Both the position numbers and the translations under genes were made by a program. Source: Leptobrachium leishanense (taxonomy: Eukaryota > Chordata > Amphibia > Anura > Megophryidae). Taken from it: a stretch of 64,000 nucleotides of DNA. Location: assembly GCA_009667805.1 (NCBI GenBank), contig CM019063.1, positions 356,767,613 through 356,831,612 of the forward strand, read 5' to 3'. The notes under the pieces are model-generated. The model saw nothing but the letters and a program-made list of their open reading frames with translations. It had not been told where the DNA came from and ran no database searches. This document shows positions 21,558 to 33,646 of the stretch, piece after piece. How positions within the stretch are numbered: position 1 is the stretch's first letter; each line of letters starts with the position of its first letter.

Positions 21558-21806
21558 TTACTTGATGAAAGGCACTCTCCTGGAGTGTTGACTTCCTGAT
21601 TTTCAAGGCTTTCTTCTTGCCAGCATGCAAAGCGTCTCAGCACCAATCAGACATATAGATCTGATCACATGTCATAAACTACAATTCCCAGAAGACGTTT
21701 CCCTTAATGGGACAGTTCCCAATTCCTATAATGCTATCTCTTAAGGAGACATTTACAATTACTGACTATTCTCAGGCTGCTCTAGTCAGCTATGGACCTA
21801 TGGATG

Positions 21807-22758
21807 TGTAGCGCTCACTCCCGGAGGAGCCGCTGAATTCGAACCTCGGGTCAGTCTCCCCGCACTAGGGAATAAATATACTCCAGCACCGTTGTGGATT
21901 TTATAAGTTATATAGTTTACTGAATAAACTGGCATATAAAGAGTAACACGGTATACGTATATATATTTACAGTAGTTCGTAATGCGAGAAACGCGTAGAG
22001 GAAAAGGAAAAAAAGAATTTTAACCCCTTCGTGGTTGGAGTGTGAGTCCCGTACAGGTTATGTCCCAAGAAAATGTAAGTGTATGCGTGTATTGGTACCT
22101 GGGTACAATATTCAACTGGCCAGTGAATGATTTCAGATGTATCTTCGACTAGTCACGTTGGGGCCCTGTAGGTTTTGACAAAACTGCAGCGTGTTTTATT
22201 ACTTTACAGTGGCCGGGAGGGCCTCTCACCCATCCGCCAGATACTCTGCGCTCCGCTTGACCCAGGACGTCTCTCCGCTCAATTTTGACTGGGATTCTCT
22301 GTGCCACCGGATCCGCTGTCTTGCTTGTCTGTATCTGCCACAAGATGTCCAGCTCACCGCCTGCACTCCCTGTTAGATCGTCTGCGGTCTCCTAACTCGG
22401 GTTCCTTCAGCTTACTCTGTATCTGTGTAGGGTTACTAGCGGTGGATCACTAGGTCTTCGACCAGTAAGAGGGGAAAACCGATCTCCAGCTCTGCTAGGC
22501 CGCACCTGTGCTCTGGCCTGGTCGCGATCGCTATCTCCTGCACTTGTGTCTTGCTCTTCTCACTCCTCTGCGCGCTCTGACGGTTCTCTCCACGAGGCTG
22601 CGGATGTAAGTGTCTCTTTTCCCACCCACTTCCTGTTCCCGCCCGCAAAGCATGCTGGAAAATGTAGTCCCAATGTCCAATGTCTTACATTGCACTTGTC
22701 TCCCTCTGGTGGCGAAAAGCAAGTACTACAACGACAGTGTTTTAAAACCAGCGCTTCA
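21807..22758 (-). repeat. Gypsy 3' LTR (complete)
   Basis: 952 bases with TG...CA ends. Bases 22150-22758 align with 26505-27112, with about a dozen differences by eye. The purine-rich tract CTAGGAGGGGGAGAG (minus strand, 22773-22759) lies immediately upstream, as a polypurine tract should. Confidence 0.85.
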
Positions 22759-22773
22759 CTCTCCCCCTCCTAG

Positions 22774-23061
22774 AACTCTTGGGTCTCTCCAAAGAGGTAT
22801 AACAGTTGCATTACCTTTCAACATAACATTAGGCAACATATACAGGCTCAGCAGCAAGCATACAATGGGTCAGATACACTTCCTCAAGTTGACTCATGCT
22901 TTTGACTACCTCAGCTAACATAGCAGACACGTCGGGCAACCTTTGCACTGTGGTGATGGCCTCTTCAGTGCTATGTCCTGGTGAGTCGTAGGTGAGTCTC
23001 TGGGGTGGTCGAATAGAGCATTTTGGTTCTGGCTCAATCAGTTCCTCTTCAGGTGGAAGTA
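22774..23061 (-). other. Gypsy spacer between integrase and 3' LTR
   Basis: Non-coding as it stands. It holds the end of the pol frame and leads to the polypurine tract. Confidence 0.5.
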
Positions 23062-24568
23062 CTATAGGTGTGGAACAGACATCTCTTTGGAGTATGATCC
23101 TTCCAGTGAAGGCATAGAACTGTAGTCATAAGACTCGGCTTCAGGAACTACAGGGATTTCAGTAGTCTCGGAGACTTCTAACTGAAATTCAGGAGCCTCA
23201 GGCCTCAAATTACTTTCCCACCGTTCAGGAACTGGAATGACCTCTTCAGGCTCTGGTGAGCGCATCCAATCCAGACAAAAACTTTCTTCCTCACTGTCCC
23301 TTTCACTCTCTTCGGTAGCCCGGGTCTGCTGAGACCGAGTAACGGGAGTCAAACGTGGAGCAGGCGGGTTCGGCAGAGAAAGTTTGTCCCCAACTGGTAT
23401 CCTCACAGCCTCTCTCAAAGGTAATAGATGATTCCGGTGCCAGTTCTTAAGAGGCCCAGCCTTTCCATCTGGCCGGATTTGGTATACTGACAGACCCGGC
23501 AGTTGCTTGCAGACGACAATGTAAACCTGAGAGCTCCATCTATCTGCTAACTTGTGCCTTGCAGCAGCACCCAAGTTCTTCAACAAAACCCTATCACTAG
23601 GATCTAGATCCTGTATCCGAACTTTTAAGTCATAGTTCCGCTTATTTCTTTGTTCCCTGTTTAGTAAGGTCAAACGGACCTGTTCAAACGCAGAGGCCAA
23701 GTTCTTTCGAAGTCTATCCACAAAATTTCTATGAGAAGCTATCGACGTCTGATCCAGAGATAGCCCAAACGCCAAATCAACCAGCAGTTGAGCTTCTCTT
23801 CCGAACATAAGACGGTACGGTGAGTATCCAGTAGCGTCACTCTCCGTACTGTTATATGCATGTACTAGCGTAGCTATGTGACGACTCCAGCTCTGCTTCT
23901 CTCTGTTTGACAGCGTCCCCAGCATATTTAGCAGCGTGCGATTGAATTCCGGGTTGAGCATCACCTTGAGGGTGATATGGTGTAGTTCGGGTCTTTTGAA
24001 TTCCCAGCAGTTCCAGTAATTGCCCAACAAGCCGGCTTTCAAAGTCTCTACCCTGATCAGAGTGTATTCTCCTTGGTAGGCCGTAGTGAAGAAAGAACTT
24101 TTCCATCAGAACCTTCGCTACCGTAGGAGCACGTTGGTCTTTCGTAGAAAAGGCTTGGGTGTAACGTGTGAAATGATCAGTCACTACTAGAATATTTCCC
24201 TGCCCACTAGCATCCGGCTCTAAGCACAGGAAATCAATGCACACCAAATCCATGGGTCCTTGACTTTGCAGATTGCTCATTGGAGCGGTTCGGGTCGGTA
24301 GGGTCTTCCTTTGGATACACCTCAGACATGAATGGCAGTAACTTTCCACTTCAGCTCTCATGCAAGGCCAATAGAATCTGTCTCGCACCAGCTTAAAAGT
24401 CCTTTCTGCGCCCAAATGTCCATGTTCATCATGTAGCGACCGCAGTACACTCTCTCTATGTTTAGTGGGAAGGAACAACTGTTGGATCTCTTCAGCATTG
24501 GTTGAGGGGCCCCTTCGGTAGACCACCCCATCCAACATCTTCAACCGTTCCCACTCTTTGTATACCAA
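23062..24568 (-). pseudogene. Gypsy integrase with GPY/F-like C-terminus
   Basis: 24568-23852 carries the HHCC zinc domain (HDEHGHLG ... CHSCLRC, about residues 46-84) and the catalytic core with Asp in VCIDFLCLEP and IHSDQGRDFE. HPQGDAQPG sits near the catalytic-Glu region and departs from the usual HPQGNGQ. A frameshift at about 23950-24030 moves the rest to 24042-23062. That part has the core end (AYNSTESDATGYSPYRLMFGR), a GPL.NWHRNHLLPL block like the GPY/F module, and a long acidic tail. The enzyme would insert the cDNA. It is disabled here by the frameshift. Confidence 0.85.
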
Positions 24569-24701
24569 TTGGGCTCCATCTGGGGAGTTGGTCAGCAGAA
24601 TTTCCCATTGGTTCGCATTTAGGGCCTTTACGGTTAACGCAATTAAAGGGTCTCTAGCCTGATCAGCTCTCAGGTCCTGTTTTGAAAAGGTAGGCAGACT
24701 T

Positions 24702-26233
24702 TCATCCCTCCGGAACAGCCGCAGCCATAACTCCTATGGCTTCCGCTTCAATCCCTCCCTTGACCCGGCGCTCTACTCCTTGACACAAAGCTTGTACCCC
24801 GTCTGGAGTTAACTGAGTCCATTCTGTAGTGTAGGATCTTCTCGACAAAGCATCAGCATCTCGATTATTCACCCCAGGGCGATACTTCAGGCTGAACCGA
24901 AACCCTGACAGAGCGACCAACCACCGATGTCCCGTTGCGTCCAGCTTCGCAGTGGTAAGGACGTAGGTAAGAGGATTGTTATCCGTCTTTATCACAAACT
25001 CGGCTCCGTACAGATAGTCTTTTAGCTTGTCTACCACCGCCCACTTCAAGGCTAGGAACTGAAACTTGTGGGTAGGATAGTTCTTTTCAGAAGGCGTAAG
25101 GCTCCAGCTCACATACGCTACAGGCCTCAGCAATCCACCATACTCCTGGTACAGGACTCCCCCTAGACCTTCTCTGCTGGCATCCACATGTAGTTCGTAC
25201 GGCTTGTGAGGGCCCGCATAGGCCAAGACAGGAGCTCGAGTTAAACTCTCTTTCAGCTTCAAGAAAGCACCTTCGCATTGACTAGTCCATTCTCCCTGGA
25301 TAGACTCTCGAGCTTTCCTTGGCCCTGGAGCCGACGGATTTCGGTCAGAGGCCTTGTGGCCTTCTTCTGTGTTTTCCTTCTGTAGGAGCTTGTTCAGTGG
25401 TTCGGCTATTTTTGCAAATCTTCCTACAAATCTTCGATAATAGGCGCAGAACCCCAAGAAAGATCTAAGTTCAGTAACGTTTCGGGGTCTAGGCCAGGAA
25501 GCTACGGCCTCCAACTTCCGAAGATCTGTCGAAACGCCTTCTGCTGAGACCACATGTCCCAAATACGTAACAGACGGTAAACAGAATTGACATTTCTCCA
25601 GAGACAGTTTCAATCCCTCTTCATGGAGCCTCTTCAAGACCTTCTCCAACCGTTGTTCATGTTCTTCCAGAGTCTTCCCGAACACAATTATGTCATCTAG
25701 ATACACTAATACTTCGATCAGGTTCATGTCCCGACTGTCTTCTCCATTAACCGTTGGAACGTGGCTGGAGCCCCCGTAAGGCCTTGAGGCATTCTGTTGA
25801 ACTCAAAGAACCCCAATGGGCAGATGAACGCAGTCTTCTCTTTGTCTTCAGGATGCATTGGTATCTGGTGATACCCACTTCGCAGGTCTAGTACACTAAA
25901 CCATTTTGCTCCAGACAAACACTGTAAGGCATCTTCTATCCGAGGAGTAGCATATTGATCTGGGATGGTTCTCCGATTCAGCGTGTGATAGTCTATGCAT
26001 AGACGGACAGAACCATTCTTCTTCCGGACCATTACTATTGGAGACGCATATGGGCTCCTGGACTCTTGAATCACCTTGGTTCTTTGCAGTTCATTCAGCT
26101 GTTCTCGTAGATCATCCAAGTCTCCCAGCGGAACTCGTCTTGACCTTTCACGAAACGGCTTGTCTTCTTGTAATCGAATGCGGTGCTCAGTACTTTTAGC
26201 TAGGCCCACGTCAAACTCATCTTTCGAGAACAA
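24702..26233 (-). pseudogene. Gypsy reverse transcriptase and RNase H
   Basis: 26233-25724 has RT domains: YASPIVMVRKKNGSVRLCID, SVLDLRSGYHQIPM (first catalytic Asp) and FEFNRMPQGLTGAPATFQ. 25727-24702 continues with LVYLDDIIVFGKT (catalytic YLDD), CAYYRRFVGRFAKIAEPL, then RNase H with ELHVDASREGLGGVL, TDNNPLTYVL and DADALSR near the end. The two frames meet at 25724-25727, so one frame break separates fingers/palm from the YLDD box. A stop or frame break also separates it from the integrase (24569-24701). Confidence 0.9.
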
Positions 26234-26244
26234 GTCCCTCCACT

Positions 26245-26511
26245 TTAGGACCTAAAATCGGTTTCCAGTACCACATAGGGGCCTGGTTGCGATCCGTTCA
26301 ACTTGACTGAAGCCCGGAAACTCGTTACTTCTCCTGATTGCAGAACCTTCTCTGTTCCTTCCAATCTCCACAGGCGCCCCACTTCAGCCGGTGCCTTCTG
26401 TTCTTCGACCATTCTCTGATAGACTGGACGTAACATTGGGTGTACTCCTTTAGTAGAACCTTCTTCCAGTACGATAGGTGTCAGGAGACATCGCACCAAA
26501 TCAGTAGTCAC
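26245..26511 (-). pseudogene. Gypsy protease/RT linker fragment
   Basis: 88 open codons between the truncated 5' LTR and RT. No protease DTG triad is visible, so the protease core was lost with the gag deletion. The segment probably represents the protease-RT linker (GSQPGPYVVLETDF). It ends at the deletion junction at about 26505. Confidence 0.5.
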
Positions 26512-27112
26512 GTTGGGGCCCTGTAGGTTTTGACAAAACTGCAGCGTGCTTTATTACTTTACAGTGGCCGGGAGGGCCTCTCACCCATCCGCCAGATACT
26601 CTGCGCTCCGCTTGACCCAGGACGTCTCTCCGCTCGATTTTGACTGGGATTCTCTGTGCCACCGGATCCGCTGTCTTGCTTGTCTGTATCTGCCACAAGA
26701 TGTCCAGCTCACCGCCTGCACTCCCTGTTAGATCGTCTGCGGTCTCCTAACTCGGGTTCCTTCAGCTTACTCTGTATCTGTGTAGGGTTACTAGCGGTGG
26801 ATCACTAGGTCTTCGACCAGTAAGAGGGGAAACCAATCTCCAGCTCTGCTAGGCTGCACCTGCGCTCTGGCCTGGTCGCGATCGCTATCTCCTGCACTTG
26901 CGTCTTGCTCTTCTCACTCCTCTGCGCGCTCTGACGGTTCTCTCCACGAGGCTGCGGATGTAAGTGTCTCTTTTCCCACACACTTCCTGTTCCCACCCGC
27001 AAAGCATGCTGGAAAATGTAGTCCCAATGTCCAATGTCTTACATTGCGCTTGTCTCCTTCTGGTGGCCAAAAGCAAGTACTACAACGACAGTGTTTTAAA
27101 ACCAGCGCTACA
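26505..27112 (-). repeat. Gypsy 5' LTR, truncated
   Basis: Homologous to the 22150-22758 part of the other LTR and ending with GCGCTACA at 27112. The inner ~343 bases present in the complete LTR are missing where it joins pol. Confidence 0.85.
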
Positions 27113-27264
27113 GATGATATGGGATATTTTTACAGTGATGGACCGACTGGCACCCAGACTGTTTGCCGCTGTTAGTCTCTGGCTTTCTGAATGTCAGGAT
27201 CCTTGCCTGCTCCAGTTACAGCTATGTGAAAAGTGCTGTGTTCATGATCAGCACTAGTATCCAG

Positions 27265-28379
27265 TAGGGATGCACCGATACCGATACTAGTATCGGTATC
27301 GGGGCCGATATTGCCATTTGCACGAGTACTTGTTACTCGTGCAAACGGCCCGATACATCCCGCCGATACCGGAAGCCGGCGCTGGGCCGGCTTGCCGGTA
27401 TCCGCGGGGCTGGGGAAGCTGGCCGCGTGCATGAAAAGCACGCGGCCAGCTTTCCCCTCCGGCGCGCCACATACTCACCCTTCCTGAAGTTCCGGTCTCT
27501 GGGCAGTGATGCGGTCACGTGGCCGCCGGGCGCTCCTGTGACGCGGCCTCTCGGCTGGAGGCAGCATCACAGATGCGCCCGGCGGCCACGTGCCCAGAGA
27601 CCGGAACTTCAGGAAGGGTGAGTATTTGGCGCGCCGGAGGGGAACGCTGGCCGCGTGCTTTACATGCACGCGGCCAGCTTCCCCAGCGTTCGAGCGGGGG
27701 TAAATCGATGAGAGCTGCGGGCAAATCCATGAGACCTGGGGGCCAATCCATGAGACCTGGGGGCCAATCCATGAGACCTGGGGGCCAATCCATGAGACCT
27801 GGGGGCCAATCCATGAGACCTGGGGGCCAATCCATGAGACCTGGGGGCAAATCCATGAGACCTGGGGGCCAAATCCATGAGACCTGGGGGCAAATCCATG
27901 AAACCTGGGGGCCAATCCATGAGACCTGGGGGCCAATCCATGAGACCTGGGGGCCAATCCATGAGACCTGGGGGCCAATCCATGAGACCTGGGGGCAAAT
28001 CCATGAGACCTGGGGGCAAATCCATGAGACCTGGGGGCAAATCCATGAGACCTGGGGGACAAATCCATGTGAGCTGGGGGCAAATCCATGTGAGCTGGGG
28101 GCAAATCCATGAGACCTGGGGGACATCCATGTGAGCTGGGGGCAAACCCATGTGAGCTGGGGGCAAACCCATGAGACCTGGGGGCAAATCCATGAGACCT
28201 GGGGGCAAATCCATGTGAGCTGCGGTCAATCTCATATAAATTTTTATATGAGGTCTGTTCCTATTGGAAAGCGTCACATGATATTAAATAAAAGTATCGG
28301 TACTCGGTATCGGTGAGTACTTTTAAAACGTATCGGTACTCGTACTCGGTCTTAAAAAAGTGGTATCGGTGCATCCCTA
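27265..28379. mobile_element. Non-autonomous hAT element with 21-bp minisatellite
   Basis: Terminal inverted repeats TAGGGATGCACCGATACC are flanked by an exact 8-bp duplication GTATCCAG (27257-27264 and 28380-28387), the hAT signature. Inside are a ~290-base GC-rich nested palindrome (about 27405-27690, arms with GCACGCGGCCAGC) and a minisatellite. No transposase. Open frames across the minisatellite on both strands reflect the 21-base period, not a gene. Confidence 0.9.
27700..28230. repeat. 21-bp minisatellite, ~25 copies
   Basis: Unit ATGAGACCTGGGGGCCAATCC with variants (CAAATCC, TGTGAGCTGG). The variants are clustered at the right end, consistent with unequal exchange on the left. Confidence 0.9.
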
Positions 28380-28387
28380 GTATCCAG

Positions 28388-28891
28388 CACATTTACAGTT
28401 AAGCACACGCACACCACACACTCCTGTCTGGAAATAAAGGTTCACTCCCCCCCTTTCCAACCAGATTTTGCATTGAGAGTCAAACCTTGCTAGTACCTAG
28501 ACATATTTCTGATATCCTGATAACTGTGTACCAGACCCTGCCTGCCTACCGACCACCGCCCTGCACTAGCCCCTTGAACTCAGATCTCTATCTTAACATT
28601 CTCTGGTCTACCCCCCTTGTACTACGCCTGGATCTCCCACTACCCAGAGGTACCATCTGTACATCCCTGCACATTGGGCTCAGACCCCCTGAACTTGGGT
28701 CCCACTATGGCACATGCCAGGTGCAACCCTGACAATCCATGTTGTAACCCAAAAACGAGGATTCTCAGCCCAGACCTTCCTAACATCAACAGGCAGCATC
28801 AGTGTTTTAGAGTAACAGCAGAAAGATTTGACCTTTACTTAGACATACAGATATATATCTTAAGGGATATTCCCCCTTCTTGAACAAAACA
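28388..28891. other. Unassigned stretch between two hAT elements
   Basis: Pyrimidine-rich, with an AATAAA at about 28433. No conserved protein. It may be part of an old retroelement, but nothing definite is seen. Confidence 0.3.
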
Positions 28892-28899
28892 CAGATGAG

Positions 28900-29436
28900 C
28901 AGGGCAGCCATCAGAAATGATGGGGCCCCTTACTGAACCTCATGATGGCCCCCCCGTAAACTTCCTCAACCTTTAAAATCCTTTTGCCCCCTTCCACAAC
29001 AAAAAAAGGGCCCTGGCTGGGCTTGGGGTTGGGGTCGGGGTCTGGGCCCTGGCTGGGTCTGGGGTCGGGGTCTGGGTCCATACTCACCGCTATACCATCT
29101 TCTGTCCTGGTCCTCTCTTCTTCTTTTTCTTCTCCAGCTTCTTCTCCTCGACGACATCTCCCTTCTTCAGGCAACCGCGCCCATCGCAGCTCTCTTTGTG
29201 TGTGTGATGTCACACATGTGCGCCGTCACATACGTGACTGGGGGCGGTGCCAAAGCCGCATGCTTTGGAAACACACGTACATTGCTTGTCTCCGCTCGTC
29301 AGTGTTGCCTCCGGAATAATAAATGTATAGCGCCGCAACGGCCGCCATCAGCTGCAAAGCGGAAGGGCCACGGCGGCCTGGGGCCCCCCAGGCCCCTTAC
29401 CGCTGCATGGGGCGTAATGCCCTGATGGCGGCCCTA
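28900..29436. mobile_element. Short hAT-type MITE (537 bp)
   Basis: Ends CAGGGCAGCCATCAG and, inverted, TAGGGCCGCCATCAG, with an exact 8-bp duplication CAGATGAG at 28892-28899 and 29437-29444. The interior has a GGGTCTGGG-type simple repeat (29020-29080) and no coding region. Confidence 0.8.
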
Positions 29437-29444
29437 CAGATGAG

Positions 29445-30714
29445 ATCCAATCAGAGGGGAAGGAAGACACATTCAAATAGGTGAAACACGCCCCAGTGTT
29501 TCCCAGACAAAACCTCCCTCCTCCAACACACACACACACCCAGGTCTAGTAGTCAAAAGAACATGAATTGGGTAAGGGAGGGTGGTTGATGGAATCATGT
29601 GAAAACAAAGGAATCAATTGCTTACAGAGGGTGTACACTATACAGAGAGAGGATATATACTGTAATGCAGAGGGAATGTACACAGTATATACAACATGAC
29701 ATAACAATAACACAAACATCAGGGAATATTGTTACAGTTACTATAACAGAAACATTAATTTTTTCTCCAGTTTTAAATATAATTTACAGGTTGATGTCTT
29801 AAAGTAATAAATAATGTTTATTGCAGAAGTTTGTCAGGGCATATTCGCTAAAAAACTAAGTTGTTTCATTCATATGCATCCATGAATTTTCTTTGTGTTG
29901 TAAATACAAACAATGAGACAACTTTTTTTTGTTTTTTTAGCATCTGGAACATAGAATTTTTTTTTATAGGAATACTACTTTGTAAACTACATTAGTGGTT
30001 CTTCTTTCAGGTTCTCGGATCACCAGAGAGTTAGGTGAGCTCAGTCTGACAAAGTAAAAGTGTCCATGTAAGAAACAGACTTCTCTTAGGTCAATCCCGG
30101 CTACCTTCAAAGTCTGCACAGAGACTTGTTGATGGTCATCGCAAAACAAACATTTAGAGTGGACTGAAGCCTTTTGAATTGAAATGGATAGCGTAGCGTG
30201 GGGGGGAGAGGAGGCGGTGGCCCCGGGCGCAAATTTCTCTGGGGGTGCATAATTTCAAAAGAAATTTGCGCCCCTATAGGTTCCCAGCAGCCGGTCAGGA
30301 TCATTGGTGTCTTTGAGCCACCGCAGCCCTTGCATCGCGTTTTGTGATCTTCTGAACTCTGGAGGAGGAGCAGGGCACAGGAATCAGGATGACGCTGCTG
30401 TAAGCAGCTGACTTGAGTGAGTCACGTGACCCCCATCACGCCTTTTAAAAAAAGGTTTTAAAGGAACAGTGATTTTTCCATGACATAAAGGTTAAGAATA
30501 AAAATGAAAAATTCCTTCAAATAACGTGCCTAGGAGGTCCCCATAACCTGTCCGTGAAGTGGCGGATTTGTAGGATATATAGAAACAATTAAAAAGAAAA
30601 AAATGACATTTCAAATGACGGTAAATGGTTTTCCTTTAATCTATTCAAAAACAACTGCTTGGGGCGGCAGCCTGTATGAAAAGAGGAGACGTTTTAGGAC
30701 ACCCAAAACAAGTT
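29445..30714. other. Unassigned stretch with one hairpin
   Basis: Mostly AT-rich unique-looking DNA. A hairpin (GGGCGCAAATTTCT ... AGAAATTTGCGCCC) lies at about 30217-30274. No gene recognised. Confidence 0.35.
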
Positions 30715-31128
30715 CACCTCAATTCCCAAATATTTTGTAGCAATTACTGACCCCCAAAATACTTGCTGGCAGTGACAAGACACAGATCACCTCAATTACC
30801 AAATATTTTGTAGAAATTACTGACGCCCAAAATACTGCGTGGCACTGGCTGTGACAAGACACAGATCACCTCAATTCACAAATATTTTGTAGCAATTACT
30901 GACCCCCAAAATACTTGCTGGAAGTGACAAGACACAGATCACCTCAATTCCCAAATATTTTGTAGAAATTACTGACGCCCAAAAAAAAAATTGGGAGTGA
31001 GAACACCAAGATTACCTCAGATTACCTCAATTCCGAAATATTTTGTAGAAATTACTGAGCACCCAAAATAGTTGCTGGGAGTTAGAACACAAAGATTACA
31101 ACAATTCCCAGATATTTGGTAGAAATGA
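30715..31128. repeat. ~75-bp tandem repeat, 5-6 copies
   Basis: Units begin CACCTCAATTCCCAAATATT at about 30715, 30787, 30866, 30938 and 31022, with a degenerate sixth. Length varies from 72 to 84 because of internal insertions. Confidence 0.8.
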
Positions 31129-31527
31129 GACCCTCCAGACCCCTCCCCCCAGTAGCTGGTGGCAGACTGGCAGTAAGAACACACACTAACACAAGATCAA
31201 TCTCCTCTGAAATCTCCTCTCAAACGCGTGCAGAAGCGCTGTGTGAAGCCTTATATAGTGTGCTGTGGGACTTAGCTCTGTGAGCCCATGAATGAGCAAA
31301 ATTGGCATAGTGATTGCCAATCTGAGCCGTGATTGGCATAGTGTTGAACCTGTCTTGCACCTGGTCAGGTGTAAGGCTGTAGCCAATTACAAGCTTCAGG
31401 CCAGTGGAAAGGTGCATTGTGAGCGAACACGCGGCAAACAGGCGGAAATGTTTGTAGTTCGCGAACATGCGAACAGGCTGTGTTCGATGCGAACTCCGAA
31501 CCGATCGAACCGAACAGCTCATCCCTA
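31129..31527. mobile_element. hAT-like MITE end
   Basis: The right end, read inverted, is TAGGGATGAGCTGTTCGG followed by GTTCG-rich sequence, similar to frog hAT MITE termini. The left terminus was not found, so the tandem repeat at 30715-31128 may belong to the same element. Confidence 0.4.
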
Positions 31528-31611
31528 GTGAGCGCTACATAGAAAATTGTAGATAATGGCTGCACACGCAAATTTTTTTATTTTTTTTATTTAGAACATT
31601 AAAATGCTGAC

Positions 31612-31645
31612 CGACGTTTCGATTCACTCCGGAACCATTCTCAAG
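31612..31645 (-). ncRNA. Degenerate hammerhead-like motif of PLE 3
   Basis: Minus strand: CCTTGAGAATGGTTCC ... GAATCGAAACGTCGG. The first core box reads CTTGAGA rather than CUGANGA, so activity is doubtful. GAAAC followed by GTC is retained. Confidence 0.4.
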
Positions 31646-32410
31646 GTAACATACATAGTTTGCAACCTGTTTATATACAAACATACACACACTGCTTACC
31701 TAGGGAGACGCCCAGATCTATCAGGCATTACACGTGAGCTCACTGAATCATGGTTAGGTCCAGTGGATGTTACTGCGTGTGACGACATGGAACACTCAAC
31801 ACGTATTTGTTGCCATAGCAACCATATACAAATCTTAAAAACAATAGATGGAGGACATTTAAGCAAATACAGCACAAGATATATGTCCAACACACTCCTC
31901 TCTCGATATATACCTCATGTGTTATGCAAAATAATATGATCTATAAGCATATATGAAAAATCCGCAATTTGAAATGAATCCAAATATAAAAAAAGAAAAG
32001 ACAAGTTAGAAAAAAAATCTGCATGAATTACTAATGACAGAGTTTGGGCCTTACTTGTATTAAAGGGTATCACATTTACAATATAGTGTCATAACCTATC
32101 AGGAACAAAATTAATACACTGGATAAGGCACCAAACTACTTGAATACGCAATGCACTGGACGAAGTTTTCTTCACTATCACTCCGAAAGAAAACAAGTAT
32201 AGGAGATGTATTCATTTAAACCTTTAGGTGATACAGTGTCCAGCGTTTTGATCCAAAATGTTTCCCGCTGAAGAAGAAGTTAAGAGCAGTTGCCTCCTCG
32301 AGGTGGTGAAGAGACATGATCTATACCTACAAATCTCAATGAAGGTAGACGATGTTGTAAATTAAGAAAATGTTTGGCAACTGGTTTGTCGGTATAGCCC
32401 TCTCTATATG
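31646..32410 (-). other. PLE 3 3' untranslated region
   Basis: AT-rich non-coding DNA between the GIY-YIG remnant and the hammerhead-like end. No other gene recognised. Confidence 0.4.
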
Positions 32411-33646
32411 CTGTGTTATTTTGAGGAATGATGGCCACGTATACGATCCCTTAATGTTAAATCTGTTTTGCCTACATAAGCTAGTCCATAGGGGCATGTT
32501 ATAAGGTATTCCGTTTTGCATGTTATCCGATGTTTGATGTTATATTTAGGGCAGTAAGTGGATGTGCAAAAGTAGACGATGCTACACAGCCAGTGCATTT
32601 AAAACACCCCTTCTTGTGAAAGGGGGGGGGGCGGAGATCATAAGCTTTAACAGGTTCTGTGTGTACTAGCCAATCTCGCAATTTTTTTCCTTTCCCATAG
32701 CTGATGATAGGTGGTGTAGAAAAAAGATTGTGGTACATTTTTATCGTATAAAAAATTCTTCCAATGTTTTTTAATGCGACTTGAAAAAAGATCGCTATGG
32801 GTATTGTATTGAATTGGCAAGTAAATCCAGGGGCATTTTGGTTGTGGCTCAGTGGTACTTTGTCACGTGTGACAGCCTTACATAAGGCATTGTCGAGGCA
32901 AAGTCGGGAGTATCCTCTCTCTAGGAATCTGGAATACATCTCTTTAATTTGCTGTTCACGATTCCCTGAGTCACTGTTGTATCTTATTACATGTAAGAAA
33001 TGTGACACTGGTAAGGAATTTTTGAGGTGTCTTGGGTGGTGACTGTCCACTCGTAGAATAGTATTTCTTTCTAAAAAGTGTGTAGCCCAGCGTGTCAGCC
33101 GTACGGAAAAGCATGACATCCAAGAATGGAATTTCTTTCGTACTATTGGAATGCGTGAATTTAATAGGAGTATCAAGTAAATTAAGTTCACAGATCATTT
33201 GGGAAAATGTGTCTTCATTTCCCTGCCAGATCAAGAGGATATCATCCACAAAGCGGCTATAAAATAGAAAATTTTCCGCATATCTCTGTAGAATATACTT
33301 GCGTACAAAGCAATACATATAGATATTGGCGTAGGTGGGCGCCATTGCTTCTCCCATTGTAGTTCCTGCTACTTGGATATAAAAAATAAATAAAATCGAA
33401 AGTAATTATGATATAGGGAAATGTGCAATAGCTCAAGTATAAATTCAATAGGCGGTCCTGAATAACAGGTGGATTCATGCATAATCTGTTTGAATGATTC
33501 AATTACACCATGATGTGGAATTGCAGTATATAAATTCTTAACATCCATTGTGGCTAAAAGCTACTGTGTAGCCGGTAATCTCAAAGCCTGCAGTTTCTGT
33601 AATAGATGTGTTGTATCTCTAAGGCAAGTTGGCAAATACAGCATAG
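32410..33646 (-). pseudogene. PLE 3 RT C-terminal half and GIY-YIG, broken
   Basis: Reading down the minus strand: LRDTTHLLQKLQ (~33610) and a remnant of the Asp-containing MDVKNLYTAIP block (~33550). Next is MGEAMAPTYANIY and RFVDDILLIWQG (33357-33230, catalytic FVDD), then the thumb (GYSRLCLDNALCKA, ~32890). The endonuclease follows as NIKHRITCKTEYLITCPYGL and AYVGKTDLTLRDRIRGH (about 32555-32430). Several frameshifts and stops are present. The linker Cys pair CFKCTGC is retained. The clade is the same as the GIY-YIG at 62640. Confidence 0.8.

Larger units (their letters stand above)
21807..27112 (-). mobile_element. Ty3/gypsy LTR retrotransposon, internally deleted
   Basis: Outer ends TGTAGCGC (21807) and GCGCTACA (27112) are flanked by GATG at 21803-21806 and 27113-27116, a 4-bp target duplication. 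The 3' LTR (minus orientation) is 21807-22758. The 5' LTR is truncated to 26505-27112. Its U5 part, the primer-binding site, gag and the protease N-terminus are deleted, so pol abuts the LTR stump. Pol runs from 26511 down to 23062 with several frame breaks. Confidence 0.9.
31540..33646 (-). mobile_element. Penelope-like element 3, 3' half
   Basis: RT C-terminal half, GIY-YIG remnant and 3' end with a hammerhead-like motif. It is continuous with the N-terminal half at 43249-44259 once LTR element A (TSD CATAG at 33642-33646 and 43249-43253) is removed. Confidence 0.8.

Noticed and set aside
21525..21560. Confirmed 3-bp target duplication for the MITE at 21128
   Set aside because: Flanking triplets AAA and TTA differ; the element call rests on terminal similarity only.
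27475..28277. Long open frames of about 200 codons on both strands
   Set aside because: They result from a 21-bp tandem repeat inside a hAT element; all frames stay open together and no conserved domain exists.
31525..31540. GAGCGCTACA as the end of a gypsy LTR like that at 21807
   Set aside because: Only about ten bases match; no further LTR sequence is present.
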